From FEN-1219 sp963728995 (GTDB lineage Bacteria > Pseudomonadota > Gammaproteobacteria > Steroidobacterales > Rariloculaceae), in NCBI GenBank assembly GCA_963728995.1, contig CAVSMD010000003.1:310001-374000 (forward strand): DNA of 64,000 nt, in the 5' to 3' direction. Made by a program: the position numbers and the translations under genes. Under the pieces are notes generated by a model, which did no database searches, was not told the origin of the DNA, and saw nothing but the letters and a program-made list of their open reading frames with translations. Shown in pieces: positions 51,713 to 60,898 of the stretch (within the stretch, counting starts at the first letter, position 1; every line of letters starts with the position of its first letter).

Positions 51713-52153
51713 CTAGCGGCTGACGAGCCGGCGCCGCAGCGCCGCCTCGTCGAGCTCGGCCTGCGCGCGCTTCTGCAGCACCTCGGCTTCCTCGCGCTGA
51801 CCACGCTCGATGACCTGGTCGAGCGACTTCGAGCGCCGGTACGAGTCACGCCACCGCTCCGCTTCCAGTCGATGGCACTCGATCGCGTTGTGCAGCGCCG
51901 CCTCCTGAGCTGCAACGACCTCGCACAGCCGCGCGAGAAACGCGCGACTGTTCTGCCAGCGCAAGCTGTCCGTGGACTGCTGCTCGAGATCGGCGCGCTG
52001 CCGGTACTCGGCGAGATAGCTGCGCAGCTGCTCGACCTCGCGCTCCTTCGCCTGCAGCGCCTTCGCGCTCGAGGCCAACCGTCGCGCGGCCTCGTCCTCC
52101 ACTCTGCCGGCATACTCGGCAATCGGTGCAAGCCTGGATGCACGGTTCATCAT
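51713..52153 (-). CDS. fliJ: Flagellar export chaperone FliJ
   Basis: FliJ is a coiled-coil protein that couples the FliI ATPase ring to FlhA and recycles chaperones. The 146-residue protein is almost entirely helical, as expected, with heptad-like Leu/Ala/Glu/Arg spacing and YLAEYRQRADLEQQSTDSLR in the middle. Sequence conservation in this family is low. The call rests on length, helix content and position: its ATG overlaps the fliI stop by 4 bp. It is the last flagellar gene before the inserted module. Confidence 0.88.
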   Translation of the reverse strand: MMNRASRLAPIAEYAGRVEDEAARRLASSAKALQAKEREVEQLRSYLAEYRQRADLEQQSTDSLRWQNSRAFLARLCEVVAAQEAALHNAIECHRLEAERWRDSYRRSKSLDQVIERGQREEAEVLQKRAQAELDEAALRRRLVSR

Positions 52154-53529
52154 TTGTTGCCCTCACGCGCGGATGCGTCGCGAAACAGTGCACGCAAGCC
52201 GTCGACGCTCTGGCCGAACGCAATCGACTCGTTGCCGTCCTGCTGCAGAAATTTCTGGATCGCCGGCCAGTAATGAATGGCCTCGTCGACGCGCGGATCG
52301 CTGCCCTTCGCGTAGGCGCCGATCGTGATCAGATCGCGGTTCTGGCTGTAGGCCGAGTTCAGCTGCCGGAAGCGGCGAATCAGCGCCTGCTGCTCGGGCG
52401 ACGTGACCATCGGCATGAGCCGACTGATCGACGCTTCGATGTCGATCGCGGGATAAAGCCCGGTCTCGGCGATCCGTCGCGACAACACGATGTGGCCGTC
52501 GAGCACGGCACGCGCGGAATCGGCCACGGGATCGTTCGGGTCGTCGCCCTCGGTCAGAACCGTGTAGAACGCCGTGATAGAGCCGCCGTTCGGGCCGCCG
52601 TTGCCGGCACGCTCGACGAGCTGCGGCAGCTTGGCGAATACCGACACGGGATAGCCTTTCGTGACCGGCGGCTCGCCGATCGACAGCGCGATCTCGCGCT
52701 GCGCCTGCGCAACGCGTGTCAACGAGTCCATCAGCAGCAGCACGTTCTTGCCCTGATCGCGGAAGTACTCGGCGATGCTCGTCGCGAGCAGCGCGCTGTG
52801 CACCCGGACCAGCGGCGGCCGGTCGGCCGGCGTGGCGATGATCACGGCACGCCGTCGCGTTTCGGTCGTCAGGTACTGCGATACGAATTCCTGTACCTCA
52901 CGACCGCGCTCGCCGATCAGACCGACGACGATCACGTCGGCCGTGGTGAAGCGCGTCATCATGCCGAGCAGCACGCTCTTGCCCACGCCGCTGCCGGCGA
53001 ATAGGCCGAGCCGCTGCCCACGGCCGACGGTCAAGAGGGCATTGATCGCCCGTACACCGACGTCGAGCGGGTCGCGAATCGGGCGGCGGTCGAGCGGGTT
53101 CATGGGCCGCGGCAGCAGCCGGATCCGGTCCTCGCAGCGCAGCGGCCCCGCGCCGTCGAGTGGCAAACCGGCGCCGTCGAGCACGCGGCCGAGCAGTCCC
53201 GGGCCGGCCCACGCCTCGAACACCTTGTGACTCGGGATCACGCGCGCCCCGGGCTTCACGCCGCCCAGCTCGTCGGTCGCGACCAGCAGCAACGATTCGC
53301 CCGAGAACCCGACGACCTCGGTCTCGGCCGTGCTGCCGTCGGTGTCCACGACGAGGCAACGGCTGCCGACCGGCGCCTCGCAGCCCTCGGCTTCGAGCGT
53401 CATGCCGGCGAGGCGCCGCAGCACGCCGTGCGCGACGAAGCCTCGCGAGCGGTGCGGCACGCGCTGCAGCGCTTCGAGGCGCGCGGCGACGCGTGCGCTC
53501 AGGGCGCCAGGATCGATGGACGGGTTCAC
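52150..53529 (-). CDS. fliI: Flagellum-specific ATPase FliI
   Basis: FliI is the hexameric ATPase of the flagellar export apparatus, related to F1 beta. I choose a GTG start at 53529, overlapping the fliH stop (GTGA), giving 459 residues. Walker A is GLFAGSGVGKSVLLGMM, Walker B KNVLLLMDSLTRVAQAQREI, and other signatures are GLIGERGREVQEF and the C-terminal AYAKGSDPRVDEAI. It sits in fliEFGHIJ order. Confidence 0.96.
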   Translation of the reverse strand: MNPSIDPGALSARVAARLEALQRVPHRSRGFVAHGVLRRLAGMTLEAEGCEAPVGSRCLVVDTDGSTAETEVVGFSGESLLLVATDELGGVKPGARVIPSHKVFEAWAGPGLLGRVLDGAGLPLDGAGPLRCEDRIRLLPRPMNPLDRRPIRDPLDVGVRAINALLTVGRGQRLGLFAGSGVGKSVLLGMMTRFTTADVIVVGLIGERGREVQEFVSQYLTTETRRRAVIIATPADRPPLVRVHSALLATSIAEYFRDQGKNVLLLMDSLTRVAQAQREIALSIGEPPVTKGYPVSVFAKLPQLVERAGNGGPNGGSITAFYTVLTEGDDPNDPVADSARAVLDGHIVLSRRIAETGLYPAIDIEASISRLMPMVTSPEQQALIRRFRQLNSAYSQNRDLITIGAYAKGSDPRVDEAIHYWPAIQKFLQQDGNESIAFGQSVDGLRALFRDASAREGNK

Positions 53530-54176
53530 GCGTCTCGCTCCGCTGGGCCCGGTGCGACCCGCGCGGCGGCGATGATCTCGGCGCAGCGCGCCGCGAGAGC
53601 GCCGTCGACGAGCGAGCTGGCGCTCATCACCCGCAGGTCGCCGCGTGCGAGCGCGGCATCCGCCGCGAGCTTGAATCGGTGCTCGCTCTGCGGAGGCAAT
53701 TGGCCCTCGACGAGTGCCACGTCGTCCGGGTGCAGATAAAGCGTCACGTTGCGCACGCTCGGGGCGAGCACTGCCAGACAATCGTGGATCGCCGCCGTGA
53801 GCAGGGCCGGATCGTGCGCGATCTCCCGCCGCACGAGATGGCAGGCAAGCTGCACGGCGAGCGCGACCAGCTGATCCTCGACGTCCTGCTCGAGCGTCTG
53901 AAACGGCTGCGTGAACGCGGCCGCGAGCGCCGTAAGCCGCCCGATCCGCGCCGCGAGCTCGACCTTGCCGGCCGCGAGCCCCTCCTCGAAGCCGCTCTGC
54001 CGCGCTTCCTCCTGCGCCTGATGCTGCAACGCCGCGAGCTGCCCCGCGGTGAGCAGATGGGCGCCGCCTTGCGCCGCGCCGCGCAATGCGTCCGCGGCCG
54101 TGGGATCGACCGCGGGAAAGTCCCAGCGGTCCGCGTTCTGCCCCTCGTCCTTGCCGATGATCCGCGAGCGAATCAC
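53526..54176 (-). CDS. fliH: Flagellar export regulator FliH
   Basis: FliH is the stator-like partner that links FliI to the C-ring protein FliN. The 216-residue protein begins at a GTG (54176) overlapping the fliG stop. It has an N-terminal variable part with RWDFPAV, a helical segment with GFEEGLAAGKVELAARIGRL, and a C-terminal domain with DVEDQLVALAVQLACHLVRR and VTLYLHPDDVALVE. Confidence 0.94.
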   Translation of the reverse strand: MIRSRIIGKDEGQNADRWDFPAVDPTAADALRGAAQGGAHLLTAGQLAALQHQAQEEARQSGFEEGLAAGKVELAARIGRLTALAAAFTQPFQTLEQDVEDQLVALAVQLACHLVRREIAHDPALLTAAIHDCLAVLAPSVRNVTLYLHPDDVALVEGQLPPQSEHRFKLAADAALARGDLRVMSASSLVDGALAARCAEIIAAARVAPGPAERDA

Positions 54177-55177
54177 ACGAACTCCTCACCGCCGCTGGCG
54201 AGCACGATCGCGCCCTCCTCGGCCAGCCGCAGCGCGACGCCGAGCACTTCCTTCTGAGCCTGCTCCACCTCGCTCAGGCGCACGGGACCCTTCGTCGCGA
54301 TGTCGTCGCGCAGGATCTCGGCCGCGCGACTCGACATGTTCTTGAAGATCTTGTCGCGAATCTCCTCGTCGGCGCCCTTCAGGGCCGTCGCGAGCGTGTC
54401 GGCTTGGACCTCGCGCAAGATCGCCTGCATGCCACGGTCGTCGATCTTCAGCAGGTTGTCGAAGACGAACAGCGCGTCCTTGATCAGCTCGCCGAGCTCG
54501 GCATCTTCCGACTTGATGGCGTCGATCATCGTCGTCTGCGCGCCGGCACCGAGCCGATTGATGATGTCCGCCGCCGCCTTGACGCCGCCGAGATGCGCCG
54601 TCTTGACGCTCGCGGCCTCCTTCGTCTGACGCTCGACTATCGCGTCGAGCTCCTGAAGCGCAGTCTCTGGCACCTCGTCGAGGCGCGCCACGCGCAGGGC
54701 CACGTCCGCCTGTGCCTTCGGCTCGAACGTGCGCAGCACATCGGCCGCTTGCTGGCTCGGCAGATGAGCGAGAATCGTCGCGACGATCTGCGGATGCTCG
54801 TCCTTGATGACCTCCGCGACCGCGCGCGGCTCCATCCATTTCAATGCGTCGATACCCGTCGACTCGCGCCCCTTGACGATCCGGCCGAGCAGCGCACCCG
54901 CGCGGCGCTCGCCGAGCGAGTCGGTCAGGACCTTGCGCAGATAGCTGTTGCTGTCGATGCCGATCGCGGTCTTCCCCTGCACGGCTACGAGCAGCTGGCC
55001 GAGAACGTCGGTCACACGCTCGCGCGGCACGTCGGACAGGCCCGCCATCGCGGTACCGAGCCTTTGAACTTCCTCGACGCCCATGTGGCGCAGCACGGAC
55101 GCGGCCGTCTGCTCGCCGAGCGTCATCAATAGAATCGCGGCGCGCTCGGTGCCGCCGATGGTGGCTGCCTCAGCCAT
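54173..55177 (-). CDS. fliG: Flagellar motor switch protein FliG
   Basis: FliG is the rotor protein of the C-ring that interacts with MotA-type stators. The 334-residue protein starts MAEAATIGGTERAAILLMTL. It has the middle-domain EHPQ motif (KDEHPQIVATILAHLPSQQA) and the C-terminal torque helix region with IDDRGMQAILREVQADTLAT and DIATKGPVRLSEVEQAQKEV. It overlaps fliF by 8 bp. Confidence 0.97.
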   Translation of the reverse strand: MAEAATIGGTERAAILLMTLGEQTAASVLRHMGVEEVQRLGTAMAGLSDVPRERVTDVLGQLLVAVQGKTAIGIDSNSYLRKVLTDSLGERRAGALLGRIVKGRESTGIDALKWMEPRAVAEVIKDEHPQIVATILAHLPSQQAADVLRTFEPKAQADVALRVARLDEVPETALQELDAIVERQTKEAASVKTAHLGGVKAAADIINRLGAGAQTTMIDAIKSEDAELGELIKDALFVFDNLLKIDDRGMQAILREVQADTLATALKGADEEIRDKIFKNMSSRAAEILRDDIATKGPVRLSEVEQAQKEVLGVALRLAEEGAIVLASGGEEFV

Positions 55178-56768
55178 TGTCTTCCCCTACCCAACTGCGC
55201 ACCACCTGCGCCACCTGGCGCGGATCCTGGCCGGCGACGCTGCGCGCCGCAGCCATTCGATCGTCGTACCCCATCGGCAACGCCATGGGCCGGCCTCCCA
55301 CGATGACGGGCTGCAGCTGCGCGGCGAATTCGCCGCCGAGCGGGGCCGGCGCAATCGCTTGCGGTCGCGTCACCATCTGCATCAGCGGCCGCAGCACGAA
55401 ATACGCGAGTGCGAACACGAGCGCGCCGCCGAACACCTGCCGCGCGATGCTCAAGATCTGCGGGTTCTGCCAGATCGGCGGCGCCTGCGGCGCGGCGACC
55501 TGGGGCTGCGCCTGGAACGCGGAGTTGATGACCGAGATCGTGTCGCCCCGCGCTTCGTCGAAGCCCACGGCCTGCTTCACGAGCGCCGTCAGCGAAGTGA
55601 TCTCCTGTTCCGTGAGCGGCGTCGAGGCACCGCGTGCTTGCGCCGGCGGCCTGTTGTCGACGAGCACGCCGATCGACAACCGCCGGATTGCGCCGACGGC
55701 CTGGCGCGTGTGACTGACGGTCTTGTCGAGCTCGAAGTTACGAACCTGCGACCGCGAAGAGCTCACGGGCTGCTCCGTCGTCGCGGCGGCCGTTCCGGCG
55801 GGCGGCGTCGCCACGGCGGGCGGCTGATTGCTCAACGCGCCCGGCACGCCCTGCACGCCATCGCCGCGGTGCGTGTCCTCGTTGGTCTGCTCGCTGCGGA
55901 CCATCTGCACGTTCGGATCGAAGCTCTCGCGCGTCTGCTCCGTCTGCGTGAAGTCCACCTCGGCAGCCACGCTGGCGCGAACTCGTTCCGGCCCGACGAT
56001 CGAGCCGACCAGGTTCTGGATGCGCTGTGAGTACTCCTGCTCGATCTGCTTGCGATATTCGAACTGTGAGCTCGTCAACGCGGCCGTGGAGTCGTCGTTG
56101 GAGCTGGTCAGAAGCGCGCCGCTCTGATCCACCACCGTGACGCGCGACGGCGTGAGATCCGGCACGCTCGAAGCGACCAGGTGCACCACGGCCTGAACCT
56201 GCGAATCATCGAGGCGCCGGCCGGAGTAAAGCTTCAGCATCACCGAGGCGCTCGGCTCGCGCTTCTGTCGCAGGAATACCGACTGTGGCGGCAGCGCGAG
56301 GTGCACGCGCGCCATCTCGACGGGCTGCATGCTGCCGATCGTGCGCGCAAGCTCCGTCTCCACCGCGCGAACGTACAGCGCGTTTTCCATGAACGGCGTC
56401 TGGCCGAACGAGCTGCGCTCCGGCATCTCCTCGATGCCAAAGCCCGCGCCGTGCGGCAAGCCGGAGCTCGCGAGCTGCATCCGGACCTGGTACTTCCGGT
56501 CGGCCGGCACGAGCAGCGCACCACTGCCGGAATCGAGCTTGTAGGGGATGCTAGCGCTGTCGAGCTGTGCGGTGATTTCCCCGACATCGCGATCGGCGAG
56601 GCCGGAATACAGCGGCGTGTAGTTCTCGCCCTGCGACCACAGCGCCATCGCAACGCCGACGGCAACCGCGGCGGCCACGCCGACGAACAGCAGGATTTGC
56701 TTGACCGCGGGCGGCAGCAGCGTATACAGCGGCGCCGTGATCGGGGCGGGGAGTTCAATGTCGGCCAT
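55170..56768 (-). CDS. fliF: Flagellar MS-ring protein FliF
   Basis: FliF forms the MS ring in the inner membrane, the platform of the basal body. The 532-residue protein has a first membrane helix at about residues 23-45, periplasmic ring-building domains (YTPLYSGLADRDVGEITAQL, LARTIGSMQPVEMARVHLAL), and VNVQMVRSEQTNEDTH-type loop. The second membrane helix lies near residue 450 and the C-terminal FliG-binding segment follows. It lies 22 bp after fliE. Confidence 0.96.
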   Translation of the reverse strand: MADIELPAPITAPLYTLLPPAVKQILLFVGVAAAVAVGVAMALWSQGENYTPLYSGLADRDVGEITAQLDSASIPYKLDSGSGALLVPADRKYQVRMQLASSGLPHGAGFGIEEMPERSSFGQTPFMENALYVRAVETELARTIGSMQPVEMARVHLALPPQSVFLRQKREPSASVMLKLYSGRRLDDSQVQAVVHLVASSVPDLTPSRVTVVDQSGALLTSSNDDSTAALTSSQFEYRKQIEQEYSQRIQNLVGSIVGPERVRASVAAEVDFTQTEQTRESFDPNVQMVRSEQTNEDTHRGDGVQGVPGALSNQPPAVATPPAGTAAATTEQPVSSSRSQVRNFELDKTVSHTRQAVGAIRRLSIGVLVDNRPPAQARGASTPLTEQEITSLTALVKQAVGFDEARGDTISVINSAFQAQPQVAAPQAPPIWQNPQILSIARQVFGGALVFALAYFVLRPLMQMVTRPQAIAPAPLGGEFAAQLQPVIVGGRPMALPMGYDDRMAAARSVAGQDPRQVAQVVRSWVGEDNG

Positions 56769-56790
56769 AGGATTCCTCGATCATCAAGAG

Positions 56791-57105
56791 CTAGATCGGC
56801 ATGTTCATGACTTCCTGGTAAGCGTTGACCAGGCGGTTGCGCACCTCGGTCATCGCCTGGAACGACAGGCTAGCCTTCTGTAATGCGATCATGACCTCGG
56901 GTAACGACACGGTCTTGTCGCCGCGCTCGAGCGCGGCCGCCATGTCGGACGCGCTGTTCTGGGCGCGATTCACGGCGTCGATCGACGACTGCAAAAGCTC
57001 GGCAAACCCACCCGTGTCGCCCGTGACCGTTTCCGGGCGTGGCTCGGCGGTCGACGCCAGCCGCTGCATCTCGGCCAGCAGACGCGTCATCTCGACTCCG
57101 CTCAT
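56791..57105 (-). CDS. fliE: Flagellar hook-basal body protein FliE
   Basis: FliE joins the MS ring to the proximal rod. The 104-residue protein ends in the family pattern TVSLPEVMIALQKASLSFQA then MTEVRNRLVNAYQEVMNMPI. It lies 16 bp after fleR, so it may depend on read-through from fleSR; I could not see a good sigma-54 box in that short gap. Confidence 0.95.
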   Translation of the reverse strand: MSGVEMTRLLAEMQRLASTAEPRPETVTGDTGGFAELLQSSIDAVNRAQNSASDMAAALERGDKTVSLPEVMIALQKASLSFQAMTEVRNRLVNAYQEVMNMPI

Positions 57106-57121
57106 CGCAACCCTCCCCTGC

Positions 57122-58465
57122 TCAAACTCGATCCCCCGGCACGCGGACGCCGGCGGCGCGTATCTTGCTGAGCTTGTAGCGCAGCGTGCGATCGCTGATG
57201 CCGAGCTGCTCCGCGGCCTGCTTGCGCACGCCCTGGTGGACGTTGAGCGCCGTGATGATTCGCCGCGTCTCCTCCTCCCAGAGCTCGTCCGCGAGGTCGG
57301 TGCTCGGTCGCGGGGTGACCGGCGGTTCGCCGGCCAGCGCGTCGGTCAAGCCCAGATGGCCCGGCTCGATTCGCGCCTCGCCTTCCGAGAGCAGCAGCGC
57401 GCGCTGCATGATGTTCTCCAGCTCGCGGACATTACCGGGCCAGGCGTGTGCCGTGAGGCGCGCGAGCGTCTCGGGCGCCAAGGCGCGCGGGCGCTTCGAC
57501 CGCGCATCGAGGAACCGCTGTGCAAGCGCGGCCACGTCGCCAGGGCGCTCGCGCAGCGGCGGAATCTTCAGCGGAAACACGCTCAGGCGATAGTACAGAT
57601 CCTCGCGGAACGTGCCGTCGCGCACGACCTGCTCGAGATCGCGATTACTCGTCGCGATGACGCGGACATCGAGTGCCACCGGTCGGCTCGCGCCGAGCGG
57701 CTCGACCTCGCGTTCCTGCAGCACGCGCAGTAGCTTCGCCTGCAGCGCCAAATCCATCTCGGTGATTTCGTCGAGCAGCAACGTGCCGCCGTTGGCTTGA
57801 ACGAATTTGCCGAGGCTGCGCGCCTGCGCGCCGGTAAAAGAGCCCTTCTCGTAGCCGAACAGCAGCGCCTCGAGCATCTGCTCGGGGATGGCCGCGCAAT
57901 TCACGGCGACGAAGGGGCCGGCGCTGCGCTGCGAATGCCCGTGAATGAAGCGCGCCAGCACCTCCTTGCCGGTGCCGCTCTCGCCGGTCAGGAGCACCGT
58001 CACGTCGCTTTGCGCCACACGGTCCGCCAGCTCGAGCAAGGCGCGGCTGCGCGGATCCTCGGCCACGGGTAACACGCCGTCGCCGGTTATCGCCGGCAGC
58101 GGCCGCACGTATCGGTTCACGCGCCGCTCGAGCTCCTCGGCCTCGAACGGCTTCACGAGGTAGTCGACGGCACCGTCCCGCATGGCAGCCACCGCCTGTT
58201 CGATCGTGCCGTAGGCCGTCATCAGCAACACGGGGGGCGCGGAGGGACGCTGTTTGAGACGACGCATGAGCTCGCGACCGTCGATCGGTTGCATCTGCAC
58301 GTCGCTCACGACGAGATCGACGGCCGCATCGCTCAGCACCTTCAGCGCCTCGCCGCCATCGGCGGCGGCGAGCACATTGAATCCCGCGCTCTCGAGCGTG
58401 CTGACCAGCGCGTCCTGCAGCGGCAGGTCGTCTTCCACGACGAGCACGGTGGCGTGATGGCTCAT
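57122..58465 (-). CDS. fleR: Sigma-54-dependent response regulator FleR
   Basis: FleR activates class III flagellar genes together with sigma-54. The 447-residue protein has an N-terminal receiver with the phosphoacceptor Asp in LVVSDVQMQPID, the conserved Thr and Lys (LLMTAYG, LVKPFEA), an AAA+ domain with GESGTGKE, and the sigma-54 loop as GSFTGA. Walker B is GGTLLLDEITEM. A Fis-type helix-turn-helix at the end contains KQAAEQLGISDRTLRYKLSK. Its start overlaps the fleS stop by 4 bp. Confidence 0.95.
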   Translation of the reverse strand: MSHHATVLVVEDDLPLQDALVSTLESAGFNVLAAADGGEALKVLSDAAVDLVVSDVQMQPIDGRELMRRLKQRPSAPPVLLMTAYGTIEQAVAAMRDGAVDYLVKPFEAEELERRVNRYVRPLPAITGDGVLPVAEDPRSRALLELADRVAQSDVTVLLTGESGTGKEVLARFIHGHSQRSAGPFVAVNCAAIPEQMLEALLFGYEKGSFTGAQARSLGKFVQANGGTLLLDEITEMDLALQAKLLRVLQEREVEPLGASRPVALDVRVIATSNRDLEQVVRDGTFREDLYYRLSVFPLKIPPLRERPGDVAALAQRFLDARSKRPRALAPETLARLTAHAWPGNVRELENIMQRALLLSEGEARIEPGHLGLTDALAGEPPVTPRPSTDLADELWEEETRRIITALNVHQGVRKQAAEQLGISDRTLRYKLSKIRAAGVRVPGDRV

Positions 58466-59661
58466 GCGACCTCCCGAACTTCCGTGGCGGAGGCCAGCGG
58501 CCGGTCGACCGCCGCGCTGCGGGGCAGATCCAACTCGATCGATGTGCCACCCTCCGGCGTCGAGTGCAGCGCAAGCTCACCGCCGTGCGCTTCCGCCACG
58601 GTCTTGACGACCGCGAGCCCAAGACCCGTGCCCGCGACACGCGTCGAAAAGAACGGCTCGAACACGCGCGATTGGATGCTCGGCGCGATTCCGGGACCGT
58701 TGTCGTGCACGGTGAACTCCACGCGGTCGCCGCGTAGCTGCGCCTTCAAGGTCACGACGACGTTCGGCGCGGACTCGAACGCGTTGTTGACGAGATTCGT
58801 CAGGGCCGCCGTCAGCGCGGTTCGATTGCCGTCGAGCTCGGTCAACGTATCGGTGCCATCGATGACGAGATGAGCGTTCGGTGGTCTCACGGCCATCGCA
58901 GCGTCGTGCACGGCGCGAAACAGGTCTGCAACGCGCACGCGCTCGCCGGGACCCTTGCCGCGCGCGAACACGAGCATGTCCTGAACCAGCAAGTCGAGGT
59001 GACGCAGCCGGTCGATGCCCTTCTCCAGCAACGCGCGCTGCGCCTCGTCGCGCCGTGTCCGACACTGCGAGAGATACAGCAGCGCACCGGCCAGGGGTGT
59101 ACGGATTTGGTGCGCGAGGCTCGCGGCCATCTTGCCGATCGCCGACAAGCGTTGATTGCGGTTCACGAGCTCCTGCAGCGCCCGCGTCTCGGTGACGTCG
59201 GTGAGCAGGACGATCGTGGCCGATTGCTGCGGCAGGTGGCTCGTGGCGAGCGTCACGCGGCGACCGTCGCGCGTGAGCCAATCGCCTCCGGCCGCCACGG
59301 GATGCCCCAGCACGAGGCGCGCGACGGCTTGCCATGGAGTGCCGACGAGACCCGCGCCGAGAATGTCTTCCGCGACGCGGTTGTATTCCTGGATCAGGCC
59401 GGCCTCGTCGACGACGACGACACCGGCGGGCAGCGTGCCGAGCAACAAGCGGAGCCGCTCTGCGGTTTGCTCGGCCTCGTGCGCGGCGCGCTCGCGTGCG
59501 CGGCGTGCCTCCTCGAGCTCGGTCGTCAACGCGGCAGCGCGCTGCTGGAGCAGCTGATAGGAGCTTTGCAGCTCGGTCGAGAGCCGGTTGAAGACGCCAA
59601 ACGCCTTCTCGAGCTCGCCGAGCGGCGCGACGGGTTCGACGGCCAATGTTTGATCGGGCAT
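58462..59661 (-). CDS. fleS: Flagellar sensor histidine kinase FleS
   Basis: FleS is the cytoplasmic kinase that phosphorylates FleR. I choose the ATG ending at 59661 (MPDQTLAVEPVAPLGELEKA), preceded by GAGGT, giving 399 residues. A coiled coil and a PAS domain (LLGTLPAGVVVVDEAGLIQE) lead to the HisKA phosphoacceptor His in ASLAHQIRTPLAGALLYLSQ. The ATP-binding boxes are NNAFESAP, DNGPGIAP and GTGLGLAVVK. No membrane helices. A sigma-54 promoter and a FleQ-type box lie upstream. Confidence 0.95.
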   Translation of the reverse strand: MPDQTLAVEPVAPLGELEKAFGVFNRLSTELQSSYQLLQQRAAALTTELEEARRARERAAHEAEQTAERLRLLLGTLPAGVVVVDEAGLIQEYNRVAEDILGAGLVGTPWQAVARLVLGHPVAAGGDWLTRDGRRVTLATSHLPQQSATIVLLTDVTETRALQELVNRNQRLSAIGKMAASLAHQIRTPLAGALLYLSQCRTRRDEAQRALLEKGIDRLRHLDLLVQDMLVFARGKGPGERVRVADLFRAVHDAAMAVRPPNAHLVIDGTDTLTELDGNRTALTAALTNLVNNAFESAPNVVVTLKAQLRGDRVEFTVHDNGPGIAPSIQSRVFEPFFSTRVAGTGLGLAVVKTVAEAHGGELALHSTPEGGTSIELDLPRSAAVDRPLASATEVREVA

Positions 59662-59684
59662 TTCAGTACCTCGCGACGGGCAGG

Positions 59685-59700
59685 AGCAAGAACCATGCCG
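59685..59700 (-). promoter_or_regulatory. Sigma-54 promoter of fleSR
   Basis: The minus strand reads CGGCATGGTTCTTGCT, with GG and GC ten bases apart and the TTGC element intact. It lies just upstream of fleS, in the 212-bp gap after fleQ. The predicted start is about 13 nt before the ATG, a short leader, so the exact start should be treated as tentative. Confidence 0.65.
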
Positions 59701-59750
59701 AGGCCCGGACACGAGTGATGGCGCGGCTTCCGTCATCGCGCGCGGCACCG

Positions 59751-59770
59751 AGCGTCAATCGATTGACGCT
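59751..59770. promoter_or_regulatory. FleQ-box-like perfect palindrome upstream of fleSR
   Basis: AGCGTCAATCGATTGACGCT is a perfect 20-bp palindrome. Its core GTCAAT-CG-ATTGAC matches the FleQ consensus of Pseudomonas (GTCaNTAAAtTGAC) in both half-sites. It is about 50 bp upstream of the -24 element of the fleSR sigma-54 promoter, the usual place for an enhancer-binding site. The remainder of the 212-bp gap shows nothing else I can name. Confidence 0.7.
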
Positions 59771-59873
59771 GCGCGGCCGGAAAATCGGCTGCCGGTGAGG
59801 ACCGGGACGGACAGCATCGGGGTGCGCGATCGATGGCATTGCGCGAGGAACGATGAACCGGTGGCGGAGCCCA

Positions 59874-60857
59874 TCAAGCGTGGGCGTGCAGGTCGTATTT
59901 GCGGAGCTTCTCGACGAGCGTCGTGCGCCGCAGGTTCAGCAGACGAGCCGCGTGCGCGACGGTGCCGTCCGTCTGCGCGAGCGCGCTCGAGATCAACGCT
60001 TTTTCGATGTTGCCGAGATGCTCGCGCAGGTCGAGCCCGGTGCTGGGCAAGACCGTCGCCGGCGTAGGCTCCAACCTACGGCGTTCGCCGATCGCGAGCG
60101 GCAAGTGCTCGCGATCGATCGTTTTCCCAGGATGGAGAATCGACAGTCGCTCGAGGAGATTTTGCAGCTCGCGGATGTTGCCTGGCCAGGAATAGCTGCG
60201 CAGACAATCGAGTGCGGTGATCGTGAATCGAATCGACGGCCGCCCTTCGGCTTCGCCGCGCTTCACGAGATCGTCGATCAGTGCAGGCAAATCGTCGAGC
60301 CGGTCACGCAGCGACGGCACGATGATCGGGAATACGTTCAGGCGGAAGAACAGGTCCTCGCGAAACTCGCCTGAGCCGGCGCGCGCCTCTAGATCGCGAT
60401 GCGTCGCGGCGAGAATGCGGACGTTCGCGCGGCGCGTCTCGATACTGCCGACGCGCTCGAAGCGGCGCTCCTGCAGCACACGTAGCAACTTGACCTGCAT
60501 GTCGGCGCTCATATCGCCGATCTCGTCGAGAAATAGCGTGCCGCCGTCGGCGAGCTCGAAGCGGCCGATGCGAGCGCTCAGCGCACCGGTGAAAGAGCCC
60601 TTCTCGTGACCGAACAGCTCGCTCTCGAGGAGCTCGCGCGGGATCGCGCCGCAGTTCAAGGGCACGAAGGGCGCCTTGGCGCGAGCAGACAATTCGTGAA
60701 TTCGTCGGGCGACGAGCTCTTTGCCGCACCCGGACTCGCCGCGGATCAGCACGGTGCTGTCGTAGCCAGCGACCTGACGCATGAGTCGGTCGAGATCGTG
60801 AACGGCGGCCGACCGGCCGACCGGGAAGCTGCTGGCACCGAGGCTCGCATCCATCAT
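59874..60857 (-). CDS. fleQ: Flagellar master regulator FleQ (short form without receiver-like domain)
   Basis: FleQ activates early flagellar genes with sigma-54 and, in Pseudomonas, controls biofilm genes in response to c-di-GMP. The product is 327 residues from the ATG at 60857, against about 490 in P. aeruginosa. The receiver-like N-terminal domain is absent and no trace of it is seen upstream. The AAA+ domain has GESGCGKE, GSFTGA and GGTLFLDEIGDM. The C-terminal helix-turn-helix LLNLRRTTLVEKLRKYDL identifies FleQ. The LFRS-type c-di-GMP motif is not recognisable, and the Arg-Asn pair after Walker A reads Arg-Arg. AAGG precedes the start. Confidence 0.88.
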   Translation of the reverse strand: MMDASLGASSFPVGRSAAVHDLDRLMRQVAGYDSTVLIRGESGCGKELVARRIHELSARAKAPFVPLNCGAIPRELLESELFGHEKGSFTGALSARIGRFELADGGTLFLDEIGDMSADMQVKLLRVLQERRFERVGSIETRRANVRILAATHRDLEARAGSGEFREDLFFRLNVFPIIVPSLRDRLDDLPALIDDLVKRGEAEGRPSIRFTITALDCLRSYSWPGNIRELQNLLERLSILHPGKTIDREHLPLAIGERRRLEPTPATVLPSTGLDLREHLGNIEKALISSALAQTDGTVAHAARLLNLRRTTLVEKLRKYDLHAHA

Positions 60858-60898
60858 TGACTGCACCTTCGCGGCCTCTTGCCGCTGCCCGGGTTACA

